Assembly: GCA_964429875.1 (NCBI GenBank)
Contig: CAYSDL010000005.1
Location: 1 to 49,394, forward strand
Length of the DNA stretch: 49,394 nt
Origin: CAYSDL01 sp964429875
Lineage (GTDB): Bacteria > Fidelibacterota > Marinisomatia > SCGC-AAA003-L08 > D37C17
Direction: 5' to 3'
Shown here: positions 34,601 to 43,434 of the stretch, piece by piece
Layout: each line of letters starts with the position of its first letter
Numbering within the stretch: the stretch's first letter is position 1
Translations under genes and position numbers: made by a program
The notes under the pieces: model-generated
The model's input: only the letters and a program-made list of their open reading frames with translations
What the model was told of the DNA's origin: nothing
The model's database searches: none

Positions 34601-36084
34601 CATGTCCTGATTCATGTGGGGATTGCGATGAAGATGATGATGGAGTATCAGATAATTTTGAATTATATGGAATTGCTTCAGCAGAAGATATTCCTGTAAC
34701 GGTTCTTACAGGCCCCCCACATTCAGGTGAAATTAATTTTAGCTATGTCGATATTACTCCTATTGGTGGTGGATTATATCAAGTGCCATTATCTGTTCAG
34801 CTTGAAGATGAATGGGCAAATCCTGTATCTGATTCAACTAATGTATATATCTGGATTGAAGGACATGCCCCTGCTTTTAATATGGATTATTATAATGGTG
34901 GCCTTTATGATACAAGAGACACTTTAAAATGGGGAGAAGAAACTATAGAAAACAGTATAAATATTCGAGATAGCTTACTTTATGTTTTACTTGTTGATGA
35001 CGCAGATGATAATGGTTCTATTACAGCGTCAGATATTGCATTATATACTCCAAACCCTGTTGATATGACTACTCCAAATCAACAAAACTTCCAATCAACA
35101 GGTGATTCGAATACATTAGGTATACCTGACACTGATCCCTCTGCATGCAACTGTTATGCAAATGAATTATATAATCAATGTAGCAATGGAAGTGGTGGGA
35201 CATTATGCATTTGGGAGGTTATTCCTACTCAGCCGGGCTCAGTTGTAGGTGAAGCAAAAACAGGAATGTTAGGTCCAAATAATGAATCAATACCTGGGGT
35301 TGCTTGGTCTAATGTATATTATGGAACATCAGATATGTTTGCAAGAACAGTAATTAAAGCTTTAACATATGATATAGATGGACAAGAACTTGTTATAGAT
35401 AGTAGAAACAATCACTCAGGAGAACCGTTAATTTTACCTTATCAACCTGGGGGTGAAGGAGTAACCGTATCACCATCCCTTGTTTTTTGGGATTTTGGGA
35501 CAATGGGGATGGCTTCTGCTGCTGTAGAACCTGACTGGGTAAATGATATTAATATAGCAGATGATATTAGTGCTGGTATTTCAGTTACTGTTACCTTGAC
35601 TGATTACTATCAATATGGAGTAGATAATGGAATTGTATTATTATCTGCACCAGGGTCTGCAGTTGATGAAACTTTTGATGTTGGCTTTTCTCAAGTTGGG
35701 AGCACCTATGATTGGGTAGCATGTAACCCTGTTGATACTGATGGTGATGGATTCACTGGGGCATGCAGTCTTCCTGAGTATGACAACAATTGTTCTGAAT
35801 GTGTTGCCAACCTTGGTACGTGGGCACCTGACCAAACAGAAAATGGTGCAACCAGTGGTTCCTATGATGATAATCAATCTTTATGTATAACAAATAGTTC
35901 AGGACAATGTACCTGGATTATTCATTATTCAGAGTACTTAACACCTGAACAAGGTGGCGGCGGCGGAGATGTCACCTATGCTGATTTCACATCAACACTT
36001 ATTGCAACGCTACAAAATCCATTAATAACAACAAGTGCTGGAGTAGATATTAGATTAGAAAAAAATCCACCAGCTGAAGATTAA
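31669..36084 (+). CDS. Giant Ig-like repeat lipoprotein in the pilus operon
   Basis: The 1471-residue protein starts within the last codons of pilQ (ATG 31669). It has a lipoprotein signal (LMLFILSCDED, Cys at about 29) and then several Ig-like domains of the invasin/Big_1 style. Each has a D-x-x-G-x-P-[IV]-x-x-[IV]-x-[IV]-x-F core: ESGVGIQYIPIDFSNTTPNF, EQNTPIQSVPIHF, EGHPISNVPVQFDITSSGS, SGMPLKDIPINFSI and ENPVPQNTLVQF. Acidic Ca-binding-like stretches occur near 525-560 and near 960-985 (CDEDDDGVSDNFE). The final 200 residues carry Cys pairs. Such lipoproteins are usually surface-exposed rods. Its place between pilQ and pilB suggests a pilus-associated surface or secretin-linked adhesin; function unknown. 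Confidence 0.78.
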   Translation: MKNKVKTMTRNIQNRLMYILTLILMLFILSCDEDTPVTNPDPTDSFFYCLTLEHVVEGGNIDYADNNSNDQRVITVKLESSTNQECTESLTSVPNASLTFNWDFANSSSQGSAEPHLQTIPIGNESAIDIYQNEAATTNQNGEISFYWIDEGQDGCISLYCDYIEDDTIWSLPDPDENCENSSNNSNPFQIEAIEVTYSNIEYFELDLSPDTLIFNDLPSSVDSTNSDNELIIRATVKDESGVGIQYIPIDFSNTTPNFGTLTQGTVNTNATGVSENTLVNIDTDQIDEESLYATITINANITGGEFSETKTESAFLVPQSLNNIWQVSSLDAVFLQNLNLINNVNLTFSDTIFTQVLDEQNTPIQSVPIHFNLSTESNVGYIDNELVYSDQFGIAKTVFHITPADLDNYSSEENEIDLSITVFVSETYQTTLNRTYVIDGSANIENDVSEFYFYPDQSMESITFYAYPSDNPGSYQGIEERIPVMVRDGEGHPISNVPVQFDITSSGSRSNGSLSSALTYTCCDETGGSEDNTDDSGGDTGAEENQDDNSSNQLIDWNGDGNITQEENMGIAHVTYSNSVISSFDVIHAFITNPNSQDINIASKTLTVNTSYIDDQASLLDVFATPASINVNVLDSTYCDTLYAIARDPSGMPLKDIPINFSIDQNDINYGLISNNYSVTDTVSSLGYFAATSTFCTWPNIEFNGETINVDISAQIQNSELIDNVSIPITENLPDCPDCEESLNLEATYYELPGTDQSNEDVFTSLITATVVDSTENPVPQNTLVQFQSLTENENGDLNTQIGNIDPWSYTGTDDNGDANGRAEAIFNMGNDVGLATIIATAPQYNLADTIYISLYSTDAAYVEINQPFPNEIMLQGGGGLSSTEIEVEVKDGNGNLVSEPFSLRFEIQSNAPTGVFLNEQDEDWNVEWVESSNGIATVTLNSGDQPGSIPIRVELYDSNLPIDVNEDDCEFFTNSTCPDSCGDCDEDDDGVSDNFELYGIASAEDIPVTVLTGPPHSGEINFSYVDITPIGGGLYQVPLSVQLEDEWANPVSDSTNVYIWIEGHAPAFNMDYYNGGLYDTRDTLKWGEETIENSINIRDSLLYVLLVDDADDNGSITASDIALYTPNPVDMTTPNQQNFQSTGDSNTLGIPDTDPSACNCYANELYNQCSNGSGGTLCIWEVIPTQPGSVVGEAKTGMLGPNNESIPGVAWSNVYYGTSDMFARTVIKALTYDIDGQELVIDSRNNHSGEPLILPYQPGGEGVTVSPSLVFWDFGTMGMASAAVEPDWVNDINIADDISAGISVTVTLTDYYQYGVDNGIVLLSAPGSAVDETFDVGFSQVGSTYDWVACNPVDTDGDGFTGACSLPEYDNNCSECVANLGTWAPDQTENGATSGSYDDNQSLCITNSSGQCTWIIHYSEYLTPEQGGGGGDVTYADFTSTLIATLQNPLITTSAGVDIRLEKNPPAED

Positions 36085-36116
36085 TATTTTTAATTATTTA
36101 AAATGGGAACTTAATA

Positions 36117-37838
36117 ATGAGTAATTTCAATCCTTCTTTTTCAAAAATCGGTGATATATTAGTTCATCAAAATATCATTTCAACAGAGCAGCTAGAAAGT
36201 GCTTTATCTGAACAGAAAACTAATAATGATAAATTAGGTAATATTTTAATTTCTCAAGGGGCAATAACTGAAGAGGATCTAGTTAGCGCTTTTTCTATGC
36301 AGTGCGGTCATAGATCTATAAACCTAGAAGAAATGCTAAAGGTAGATCAATCAATTGTTGCAATGTTACCAGAAGATTTTGCGAAAGAAAACAATGTGTT
36401 ATCTCTTAGCAAAAAAGATAATTACCTTGCAATTGCTATGGAAGATCCTGAAGATTTATCTACATTAGACTCTATTAGAAAATTAACAAATTTAAACCCT
36501 GAAATTCTTGTTGCTGGGAAAAGCTCTATTGAATCTGCATTAGAAACACTTTATGATAAAGTAAAGAAAAGTGGAGAAGTAGAAAGTGCTATTTCAAATA
36601 TTAGTATTATAAGAGGCGATGAGGAAGATGGCGATGAATTAGATTTAGGAACAGAACAGGTGTCTGCCGAAGATGCTCCTTTTGTAAAACTTGTTAATCT
36701 TATTTTAACAGAAGCTATTAAAGAAGGTTCAACTGATATTCATATTGAACCAGGTAGGGATAATGTTAATGTTAGAATTAGAGTTGATGGAGTTTTAATA
36801 AAAATTATGTCCCCCCCCATTAATTCATTAAATGGAATGGTTACTAGATTAAAAATTCTATCAAAATTAAATATTGCAGAACATCGGCTTCCTCAAGATG
36901 GAAGAATGAAAATTAAAACAACTGATAAAGAAATAGATGTAAGAGTATCTATTCTACCTACAGTTCATGGTGAAAAAGTAGTTCTCCGTTTATTGGGTAG
37001 TGGTGGTAAAAAATTAACCCTAACTAATTTGGGCTTTCCTGAACAAAAACTACAGACATTTAGAAAATGGATCAATCAACCATATGGCATGGTTATTATA
37101 TCTGGGCCAACTGGTAGTGGTAAATCAACAACGTTATACGCATCTCTTATGGAAATTCAGAGTGAAGGGATTAATATTACAACAGTTGAAGACCCAGTTG
37201 AATACCAAATACCTGGGATTAACCAAGTTCAAATGCATGATGCAATAGGACTAAATTTTGCATCTTCATTAAGATCTATATTAAGGCAGGATCCTGATGT
37301 GCTTCTTATAGGAGAAATAAGAGATGAAGAAACAGCTGATATTGCTGTCAAGTTTTCTCTAACTGGCCATTTAGTTTTTAGTACTGTACATGCAAATGAT
37401 GCCTCATCAACTATTGCTAGGTTACTTGATCTAGGCATCCCTCCATTCTTATTAGGTTCGTCATTAAACTTAATTATGGCACAAAGATTAGTTCGAACTG
37501 TAGATGAAGAAGCAAAAGAAGAATATAATCCATCTAAAGAAGAATTAAATAGAATAAATTTTTCAGGGAATGAAGTTAATAACATAAAATTTTATAATGG
37601 AAAACCAACAGCTTCTAATCATAATACTGGATACAAAGGGAGAACTGCCATTCATGAAATTCTAGAGGTAAATAGTGCTATGAGACAGCTTATCTATAAT
37701 AACTCTAGTCAACTAGAGATTAGGGATCAGGCCTTAAAAAATGGGATGACATCTCTAAGAGATGCTGGCATCGAAAAAATCAAAGAAGGCATAACAACAA
37801 TTGAAGAGGTCTTAAGAGCAACAGTTGAGGATAATTAA
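36117..37838 (+). CDS. pilB: Pilus extension ATPase PilB
   Basis: The 573-residue GspE/PilB-type ATPase drives pilus polymerisation. It has an MshEN N-terminal domain (about 8-150, IGDILVHQNIISTEQLESAL) and N2 and C-terminal ATPase domains. Walker A is SGPTGSGKSTTLYAS (about 328-342), the Asp box TVEDPVEYQIPG, Walker B PDVLLIGEIRDEETAD and the His box LTGHLVFSTVHANDA. The zinc-binding tetracysteine region usual for PilB is changed: RTVDEEAKEEY replaces the first CxxC and KPTASNHNTGYKGR the second, so all four Cys are gone. An in-frame run of eight C occurs at 36811-36818. The gene overlaps pilC by one base. Confidence 0.95.
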   Translation: MSNFNPSFSKIGDILVHQNIISTEQLESALSEQKTNNDKLGNILISQGAITEEDLVSAFSMQCGHRSINLEEMLKVDQSIVAMLPEDFAKENNVLSLSKKDNYLAIAMEDPEDLSTLDSIRKLTNLNPEILVAGKSSIESALETLYDKVKKSGEVESAISNISIIRGDEEDGDELDLGTEQVSAEDAPFVKLVNLILTEAIKEGSTDIHIEPGRDNVNVRIRVDGVLIKIMSPPINSLNGMVTRLKILSKLNIAEHRLPQDGRMKIKTTDKEIDVRVSILPTVHGEKVVLRLLGSGGKKLTLTNLGFPEQKLQTFRKWINQPYGMVIISGPTGSGKSTTLYASLMEIQSEGINITTVEDPVEYQIPGINQVQMHDAIGLNFASSLRSILRQDPDVLLIGEIRDEETADIAVKFSLTGHLVFSTVHANDASSTIARLLDLGIPPFLLGSSLNLIMAQRLVRTVDEEAKEEYNPSKEELNRINFSGNEVNNIKFYNGKPTASNHNTGYKGRTAIHEILEVNSAMRQLIYNNSSQLEIRDQALKNGMTSLRDAGIEKIKEGITTIEEVLRATVEDN

Positions 37839-39079
37839 TGCCTGATTTTGAGTATATTGTAAGAACTGAAGGCGGAGCAAGAAAAACAGGCTCAATCACT
37901 GCAGAGAATTATAACTTAGCAATAGAAAAATTACAATCTCAAAAATTAACAGTTGTAAAACTTAATGAATCTGATACTTCATTTGATTTTGTAAAACCTT
38001 TTCTTAAAAGACTATCATTAGAATTAGAAAAAATAAAAAATAGTGTCCCACTAGGTATCTTAGTTTTTTTTACCAGACAATTAGCTACAATGTTCTCAGC
38101 TGGATTGACAATTGAAAGATCATTATTTTTTCTTAAGGCTGAAGAAAAAAACAAAAGATTTAAAAAAACATTAGAAAAAATTGAAGATAATGTGAAAAAA
38201 GGGCTCTTATTATCAGATACTCTTGAAAGACACCCAGGAATTTTTTCAAATTTGTATATTTCTCTTGTTAGAGCTGGAGAAGTTAGTGGTAAACTATCTG
38301 AAACTCTTGAAGAACTTTCTCATTATTTAGAAACTGTAGAAGATACACAAAGAAAAGTAAAATCTGCTATGTATTATCCTGTTTTTATTATAATATTCTT
38401 AATATTTATATTATTTGTCACTTTTACTTTTTTAATCCCTAAATTTTCATCTGTATATGATCAGTTAGGCACTGATCTTCCATATTATACTGTATTATTT
38501 GTTAATATCTCAGTTTGGCTACAAAATAATATTCTTTCTGTAATTTTCTTTTCATTTATTTCTATTGTATCAATTTGGATATTTACTTTAACTGATGTTG
38601 GAAGATTAGCTAAGGATAAATTTCTTTTAAAACTTCCAATATTTGGAAATTTAATTCAACAAAACATTCTAAGTAAATTTGGTAAAACATTTGGGATACT
38701 TATAAGTGCAGGCGTTTCAGTGATGGATGCCATGGATCTACTCATTAAAGTAGTAAATAACAGAGTCTATGAACTTGCATTAATTGATGCAAAAAAAAGT
38801 ATTGAAAATGGAATAAGCATATCAGAATCCCTAAAAAATACAAATGTTTTTCCACCTATTATGATTCAATTATTGTCAACAGGTGAAGAGACAGGTGAAA
38901 TAGATAACCTTTCTCTTAAAGCATCTGATTTTTATTCTAAACAGGTAAATGCAATTGTCGATAGGTTAACATCTTTAATTGAGCCATTATTAATTATTTT
39001 TGTAGGTATTGTTATTGGAGCTGTAATAGTTGTTACTTATCTTCCAATTTTTCATTTCGGGTCTGCACTTGCTCAATAA
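37838..39079 (+). CDS. pilC: Type IV pilus platform protein PilC
   Basis: The 413-residue polytopic inner-membrane protein has two GspF/PilC domains. The first contains FTRQLATMFSAGLTIERSLFFL (about 79-100) and GLLLSDTLERHPGIFSNLYISLVRAGEVSG (split here for the family core GEVSGKLSETLEEL). A helix follows at about 180-205 (FIIIFLIFILFVTFTFLIP). The second domain contains FGKTFGILISAGVSVMDAMD and ending LLIIFVGIVIGAVIVVTYLP. The protein anchors the ATPases PilB and PilT and holds the pilin pool. It starts at the last base of the pilB stop. Confidence 0.95.
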   Translation: MPDFEYIVRTEGGARKTGSITAENYNLAIEKLQSQKLTVVKLNESDTSFDFVKPFLKRLSLELEKIKNSVPLGILVFFTRQLATMFSAGLTIERSLFFLKAEEKNKRFKKTLEKIEDNVKKGLLLSDTLERHPGIFSNLYISLVRAGEVSGKLSETLEELSHYLETVEDTQRKVKSAMYYPVFIIIFLIFILFVTFTFLIPKFSSVYDQLGTDLPYYTVLFVNISVWLQNNILSVIFFSFISIVSIWIFTLTDVGRLAKDKFLLKLPIFGNLIQQNILSKFGKTFGILISAGVSVMDAMDLLIKVVNNRVYELALIDAKKSIENGISISESLKNTNVFPPIMIQLLSTGEETGEIDNLSLKASDFYSKQVNAIVDRLTSLIEPLLIIFVGIVIGAVIVVTYLPIFHFGSALAQ

Positions 39080-39827
39080 TTTTTTTCTTAATTTTTTATT
39101 TTTTTATTTTGGTGCAATTCTTGGAAGCTTCTTAAATGTTATTATATATCGGTGGCCTATCTCTATTTCTATAGTAGCACCTAGATCATTTTGTCCTGGA
39201 TGTAAAAAAACTATTCAATTTTATAACAATATACCTATTATATCATTTTTACTTTTAAGAGGCAAATGTTATAAATGTAAGAATAAAATCTCCCTTCAGT
39301 ATTTATTAATTGAAATGATAACTGGTTTTTTGTTTTTATTTTCTTTAAACAACCATACTATTATAGAGTCTATATTTTTCATAGCTATAAGTTCTATAAT
39401 AATATGTATCGCAATTATTGATTATAATTATTTTATTATTCCACTAAAGTTATCTATTATTAACTTCTTTATTATTATTTTGTATGTAGTATTATTGTCC
39501 GATATACAATACCACGTAAGTGGAATGATTATAGGCTTAGGATATATTATATTTATTTATTTATTGACATTTTTAATAATAAAAAAACAACCCATGGGAT
39601 ACGGTGATTTTATATTGATGATAATTTTAGGATTATGGCTTGGGCCATTAAAAATATTATTAACAATATTTTTAGCATCAATTATAGGACTAGTATATGG
39701 GCTACTATTAAATATTATGAAAGGTTATAAAAGAAATAGAAAATTACCTTTTGGAACATTTCTCTCTTTATCAGCTATTATTTTATACATTATAGAGATA
39801 GATTGGAATCTATTTAGAACTTTGTAA
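39069..39827 (+). CDS. pilD: Prepilin peptidase / N-methyltransferase PilD
   Basis: This A24-family aspartic protease of the inner membrane cleaves prepilin leaders and N-methylates the new Phe. The methyltransferase half has FGAILGSFLNVIIYRWP and the zinc four-Cys motif (FCPGCKKT and GKCYKCKNKIS). The protease half has the first catalytic Asp in IAIIDYNYFIIP and the second in MGYGDFILM, the GxGD motif. The open frame reaches back to TTG 39030, but that lies deep inside pilC. TTG 39069, overlapping the pilC stop, gives 252 residues and the usual N-terminus, so I prefer it; no ATG is available. It ends the pilus operon and overlaps convergent rlmB by 18 bases. Confidence 0.9.
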   Translation: MLNNFFLNFLFFYFGAILGSFLNVIIYRWPISISIVAPRSFCPGCKKTIQFYNNIPIISFLLLRGKCYKCKNKISLQYLLIEMITGFLFLFSLNNHTIIESIFFIAISSIIICIAIIDYNYFIIPLKLSIINFFIIILYVVLLSDIQYHVSGMIIGLGYIIFIYLLTFLIIKKQPMGYGDFILMIILGLWLGPLKILLTIFLASIIGLVYGLLLNIMKGYKRNRKLPFGTFLSLSAIILYIIEIDWNLFRTL

Positions 39828-40574
39828 TTGCCTTTGTCTCTCAAAAACTACTGCACTTAAAGCAGCTGAAACATTCAGCGAATTTATCTTCCCTTGCATT
39901 GGAATTGTTGCAAGAAAATCACATGCTTTTTGTATTAGAGGTCTAATCCCTTTTCCTTCACTACCAATTACTATAGCAATTTTTCCTTTATAATCCATCT
40001 CGTTCCAATTATTTGAATCAATACTATTCTCAATTCCAATAATCCAAAAGTCATTAGATTTTAAGTATTTAATAGTATTATTTAAATTTGTTTCGATGAA
40101 TACATTTAAATGAAATATTGCACCTTGACTAACTTGAATTACACTATTAGTAATATGCACACTATTATGTCGAGGTAATATAACCCCATTGATACCAGCA
40201 CATTCACATGTTCTTAAAATTTGTCCAAGATTTTGGGGATCATTGATTTGATCACAAATAATAAGACATATATTATTTTTGAAATATTCAATCTCATCAA
40301 TTAATTGTTTTGTTAAATATCCATGAAACTCAATGATAATTCCTTGATCATGTTTAAATTGAAATTCATCTTTATATTCCTTATCATTTAAAAAATGTAT
40401 ATTGAATTTTAATTTGTTAATTAAACTAATTAATTTATTATTCTTCGCTGCAACCCCTTGCCTATTCATTGTTATACATACAGATTTAAACTTACTTTTA
40501 GATAGTAAAAAATTGATGCAGTTATTAATACCATAAATTGTATGATAATTATCTTTATTTTTTTTATTAACCAT
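39810..40574 (-). CDS. rlmB: 23S rRNA 2'-O-methyltransferase RlmB / TrmH family
   Basis: The 254-residue SPOUT-class methyltransferase has an N-terminal substrate-binding domain (about 1-85, beginning TIYGINNCINFLL). The catalytic trefoil knot (about 95-250) has motif 1 INDPQNLGQILRTCECAGI, motif 2 IAIVIGSEGKGIRPLI and motif 3 IPMQGKINSLNVSAALSAV. This matches RlmB, which uses S-adenosylmethionine to methylate G2251 (E. coli numbering) in the ribosomal P-loop. A related tRNA or rRNA target is possible. The ATG at 40574 is divergent from the S4-domain gene. Confidence 0.9.
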   Translation of the reverse strand: MVNKKNKDNYHTIYGINNCINFLLSKSKFKSVCITMNRQGVAAKNNKLISLINKLKFNIHFLNDKEYKDEFQFKHDQGIIIEFHGYLTKQLIDEIEYFKNNICLIICDQINDPQNLGQILRTCECAGINGVILPRHNSVHITNSVIQVSQGAIFHLNVFIETNLNNTIKYLKSNDFWIIGIENSIDSNNWNEMDYKGKIAIVIGSEGKGIRPLIQKACDFLATIPMQGKINSLNVSAALSAVVFERQRQLQSSK

Positions 40575-40593
40575 GATTAGTAATTTAAGTTAT

Positions 40594-40980
40594 ATGATGA
40601 AAAAAAATAATATAAGAATAGATAAATTTCTTTGGGCCGTAAGATTATGTAAAACTCGAAAAATTGCATGTAATGCGTGTACTAAAAAGAAAATAAAGAT
40701 AAATACAATAGTTTCAAAGCCATCAAAAATAATTAATATTGGAGATTCTATAATTTTTAATAAAAATAATATTTTTTATAAGTATGCTGTGATCCAATTA
40801 ACAGAGAATCGATTACCTGCAAAACTTGTATCAGATTATATAATTGATCAAACACCACAAATAGAGTTAGATAAACTGAAAATAAAAAATATTTACCCAA
40901 GAATAATAAGAGAAAAAGGAACGGGTAGACCAACAAAGAAAGAAAGAAGAACTTTAAAAAAATACAAACTTATAAATTAA
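40594..40980 (+). CDS. hslR: S4-domain RNA-binding protein, Hsp15-like
   Basis: The protein (128 residues from ATG 40594; an in-frame ATG at 40573 would overlap the rlmB start) is very basic. It has an S4 RNA-binding domain (about 5-65) starting IRIDKFLWAVRLCKTRKIAC, the standard Hsp15 beginning I-R-L-D-K-W-L-W. The C-terminal GTGRPTKKERRTL is also typical of the family. Hsp15 rescues stalled 50S subunits carrying nascent chains in E. coli. The neighbouring rRNA methyltransferase fits a ribosome theme. Exact function in this organism is inference. Confidence 0.82.
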   Translation: MMKKNNIRIDKFLWAVRLCKTRKIACNACTKKKIKINTIVSKPSKIINIGDSIIFNKNNIFYKYAVIQLTENRLPAKLVSDYIIDQTPQIELDKLKIKNIYPRIIREKGTGRPTKKERRTLKKYKLIN

Positions 40981-41582
40981 TCATTCAGATTTTCATCTTC
41001 ATTAATTTTATTAACAGAAATTTCAATATTATATATTAAATCAGCATACATATTAGGATCATATTTTTTTAAAATTGCTCCTGGATATACTCTTAAAATT
41101 TGATTATTTTTATCTATTAATACAGAAATAGGGATAGAATAAATTCCACCATAATCTGATAATACTTTTTGCATTTCATTTTGCCCTCCATATAATACAG
41201 GATAATCAATTTTATATGCATTTAAAAAATTCATCAATTGATCTTTTGTATCAGAAATACTAATTCCAAGAATTTCAAAACCTCTACTATTATATTTATC
41301 ATACAATTCATTAAAATCTGGGATTTCTAAACGACAGGGGCCACACCATGTTGCCCAAAAATTTATTAAAACAACTTTATCTTTCATTTCACTTAGAGTA
41401 TAAGTACTATCTAAAAAGGTATTATCAGAAGAATGAATAGAATTTAAAGTAAAATCAGGAGCTTTATTAACATCTTCAGTAACTTCTTTAATTTTTTCAA
41501 TTTGCTCAAGTGTTAAATCATCTAAATAAGCGATATTTATAAAGATCATAAATAATAATAAAATATTTTTGATTTTAATCAT
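40977..41582 (-). CDS. TlpA/ResA-type periplasmic thioredoxin
   Basis: The protein of 201 residues (from ATG 41582, within the last codons of dsbD) has a hydrophobic N-terminal signal or anchor (about 3-19). Its thioredoxin-like domain has the redox motif INFWATWCGPCRLEIPDF (Cys80 and Cys83), and the cis-Pro loop is YSIPISVLID. It is of the TlpA/ResA class, which reduces disulfides or apocytochromes in the periplasm. It is encoded immediately after dsbD with an 8-base overlap, so electrons probably come from DsbD. The stop overlaps the convergent S4-domain gene by 4 bases. An upstream ATG at 41600 is less likely. Confidence 0.88.
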   Translation of the reverse strand: MIKIKNILLLFMIFINIAYLDDLTLEQIEKIKEVTEDVNKAPDFTLNSIHSSDNTFLDSTYTLSEMKDKVVLINFWATWCGPCRLEIPDFNELYDKYNSRGFEILGISISDTKDQLMNFLNAYKIDYPVLYGGQNEMQKVLSDYGGIYSIPISVLIDKNNQILRVYPGAILKKYDPNMYADLIYNIEISVNKINEDENLND

Positions 41583-43434
41583 AAAATTCAGATTTTGCAT
41601 TTTCTAAAAAATTAATGAATTTTTCAGATCTTACATCCATGCCTGGAAAAGTTGAAATCAACTTGTCTTCAGGTGTTAGAATAACATAATAAGGTAAAGC
41701 TGCAGTTCCAAACCTATCAATTTCAAGCTTTCTATTTATGGAATGTTCCTTTTCTTTTCCATCAGTGTATAGCTTAACTAAAATAAAATCTTCAAATAAT
41801 AGTTTAACAGCATTTAGTTCGAAAACATTTATTTCCATCCACCTACAGTTAGTGCAGGTATATCCAGTGAAATCAATAAAAATAGGTTTATTTTCTTTTT
41901 CTGCTAATACGTAAGCTTGATCTAAATCTTCGATCCAATTTTCAGCTTTTTCTGGAGGTAAATAAGATTCAATTAGACCATGAATATTATTTCCAAATAA
42001 TCCAGTACTTAAATAAATACCAAAAATAACACAAATAATACTTAATAATTTTCTTAAAAAACCTATTTGACTATTTTTAGCAGAATCAAATGGCATTTTT
42101 ATTTTTCCCATTAAATAAATACCAATAATAATAAAAATTAATGACCATATTGTTAAAACTGTTGTTCTTGTAAATATTTGCCAGTCCCAAACAAGATCTG
42201 TATTACTAATAAATTTAAATGCTGCAGCTAACTCAAGAAATCCCATAACAACTTTTACAGAATTTAGCCAACCTCCACTTTTAGGTAGTTTTGATAAATA
42301 TTGAGGAAACAAAGCTAAAAAGAAAAAAGGGAATGCAAATGCTGTTGAGAAACTTAGCATACCTATAATTGGCCAAAAATATGCTCCCTGACTAGCTGCT
42401 GCTAATAAAGCTCCAACGAATGCAACAGTGCACGTAAAAGATGTTAAGGTAAATGTCAAAGACATAAAAATGATTCCCATTTTCCCACCTTGAGATTCTT
42501 TTTTAAGACTAAATTGTCTAAGTGATGATGGAATCTGAATTTCGTAATATCCAAAAAGACTAAAAGCTAAATAAATAAACAAAATCCCTATGAATAAATT
42601 GACCCATGGATTAGAAGCTAAATCACCTGCACCTGAAGCTCCTATTGTAAAAGATAAAATCAATCCTAAAAAAGTAAAAATAATAATAATTCCTAGAGCA
42701 TATATCAATGCAGATATTAAAGGATTATTATTCTCTTTTTCTCCTTCTTTGGTAAAATATGATACTGTTATTGGGATCATTGGAAAAACACATGGAGTTA
42801 ATAAAGATAAAAAACCCATTCCTATAGAAAATAAAATAAATGAGAATAATCCTTTATTAATTTCTTCATTGAGGCCAATTTGAACTAATTCATTATCTTG
42901 GACAAATGATTGTTCATAATTCACATCTAATTCTTTTGAAAATTCTTCTCTTGCATCACCTTCTTTTATATTAAAAGAAAATGAAAAGTTGTCAAATTTT
43001 GGAACACAGAACCTTGGATTACATGCATAATAATTAAAAATAGCATTTACAGTATATTCTCCTTTATTAATCCCTTCAGATAATCTTAAATCTTGAATTA
43101 ATTTTATTTTATTCTCATGATAATAAACATCCATATTAAAAGTAGAATCAAATTTTGAATAAGCCTTAGGCTCATGAATTATTCCTATAATTGAAAATAA
43201 AGAAGAATCAGGAAAATCGATATAACTTGATGCAAGACTTTTTGATGGGTCAACTGAATAAATATGAAAGCCATCTTCGATATTGATATCCAGTTCTAGA
43301 AAAATATTTTCTCCTGGAAAATAGACATCTCTATCTGTATCAAAAGAAAAACTAACACAATTATCTACAGAAATTTCACTATTAGCTGAAAAAAGAATTG
43401 ATAAAGATAAAAATATATAAATTAATCTACTCAT
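41575..43434 (-). CDS. dsbD: Thiol:disulfide interchange protein DsbD
   Basis: The 619-residue inner-membrane protein has all three DsbD parts. The signal peptide (1-17) is followed by a periplasmic alpha domain with Cys138 and Cys143 (YACNPRFC). The transmembrane domain (about 195-480) has its redox pair at Cys215 (LLTPCVFPMIPIT) and Cys335 (SFTCTVAFVG). A C-terminal thioredoxin domain has Cys527 and Cys530 (GYTCTNCRWMEINVF). It moves electrons from cytoplasmic thioredoxin to periplasmic thiols. The next gene, encoding a TlpA thioredoxin, overlaps by 8 bases and is a likely partner. The gene overlaps the upstream cyclophilin gene by 8 bases, so the whole pyr-fold operon is coupled. Confidence 0.95.
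   Translation of the reverse strand: MSRLIYIFLSLSILFSANSEISVDNCVSFSFDTDRDVYFPGENIFLELDINIEDGFHIYSVDPSKSLASSYIDFPDSSLFSIIGIIHEPKAYSKFDSTFNMDVYYHENKIKLIQDLRLSEGINKGEYTVNAIFNYYACNPRFCVPKFDNFSFSFNIKEGDAREEFSKELDVNYEQSFVQDNELVQIGLNEEINKGLFSFILFSIGMGFLSLLTPCVFPMIPITVSYFTKEGEKENNNPLISALIYALGIIIIFTFLGLILSFTIGASGAGDLASNPWVNLFIGILFIYLAFSLFGYYEIQIPSSLRQFSLKKESQGGKMGIIFMSLTFTLTSFTCTVAFVGALLAAASQGAYFWPIIGMLSFSTAFAFPFFFLALFPQYLSKLPKSGGWLNSVKVVMGFLELAAAFKFISNTDLVWDWQIFTRTTVLTIWSLIFIIIGIYLMGKIKMPFDSAKNSQIGFLRKLLSIICVIFGIYLSTGLFGNNIHGLIESYLPPEKAENWIEDLDQAYVLAEKENKPIFIDFTGYTCTNCRWMEINVFELNAVKLLFEDFILVKLYTDGKEKEHSINRKLEIDRFGTAALPYYVILTPEDKLISTFPGMDVRSEKFINFLENAKSEFYD

Noticed and set aside
23306..39827. Type II secretion system instead of type IV pilus
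   Set aside because: PilT, PilM and the PilN/O/P set with a T4a-type pilin identify a pilus; no GspC/GspL/GspM-type set is present.
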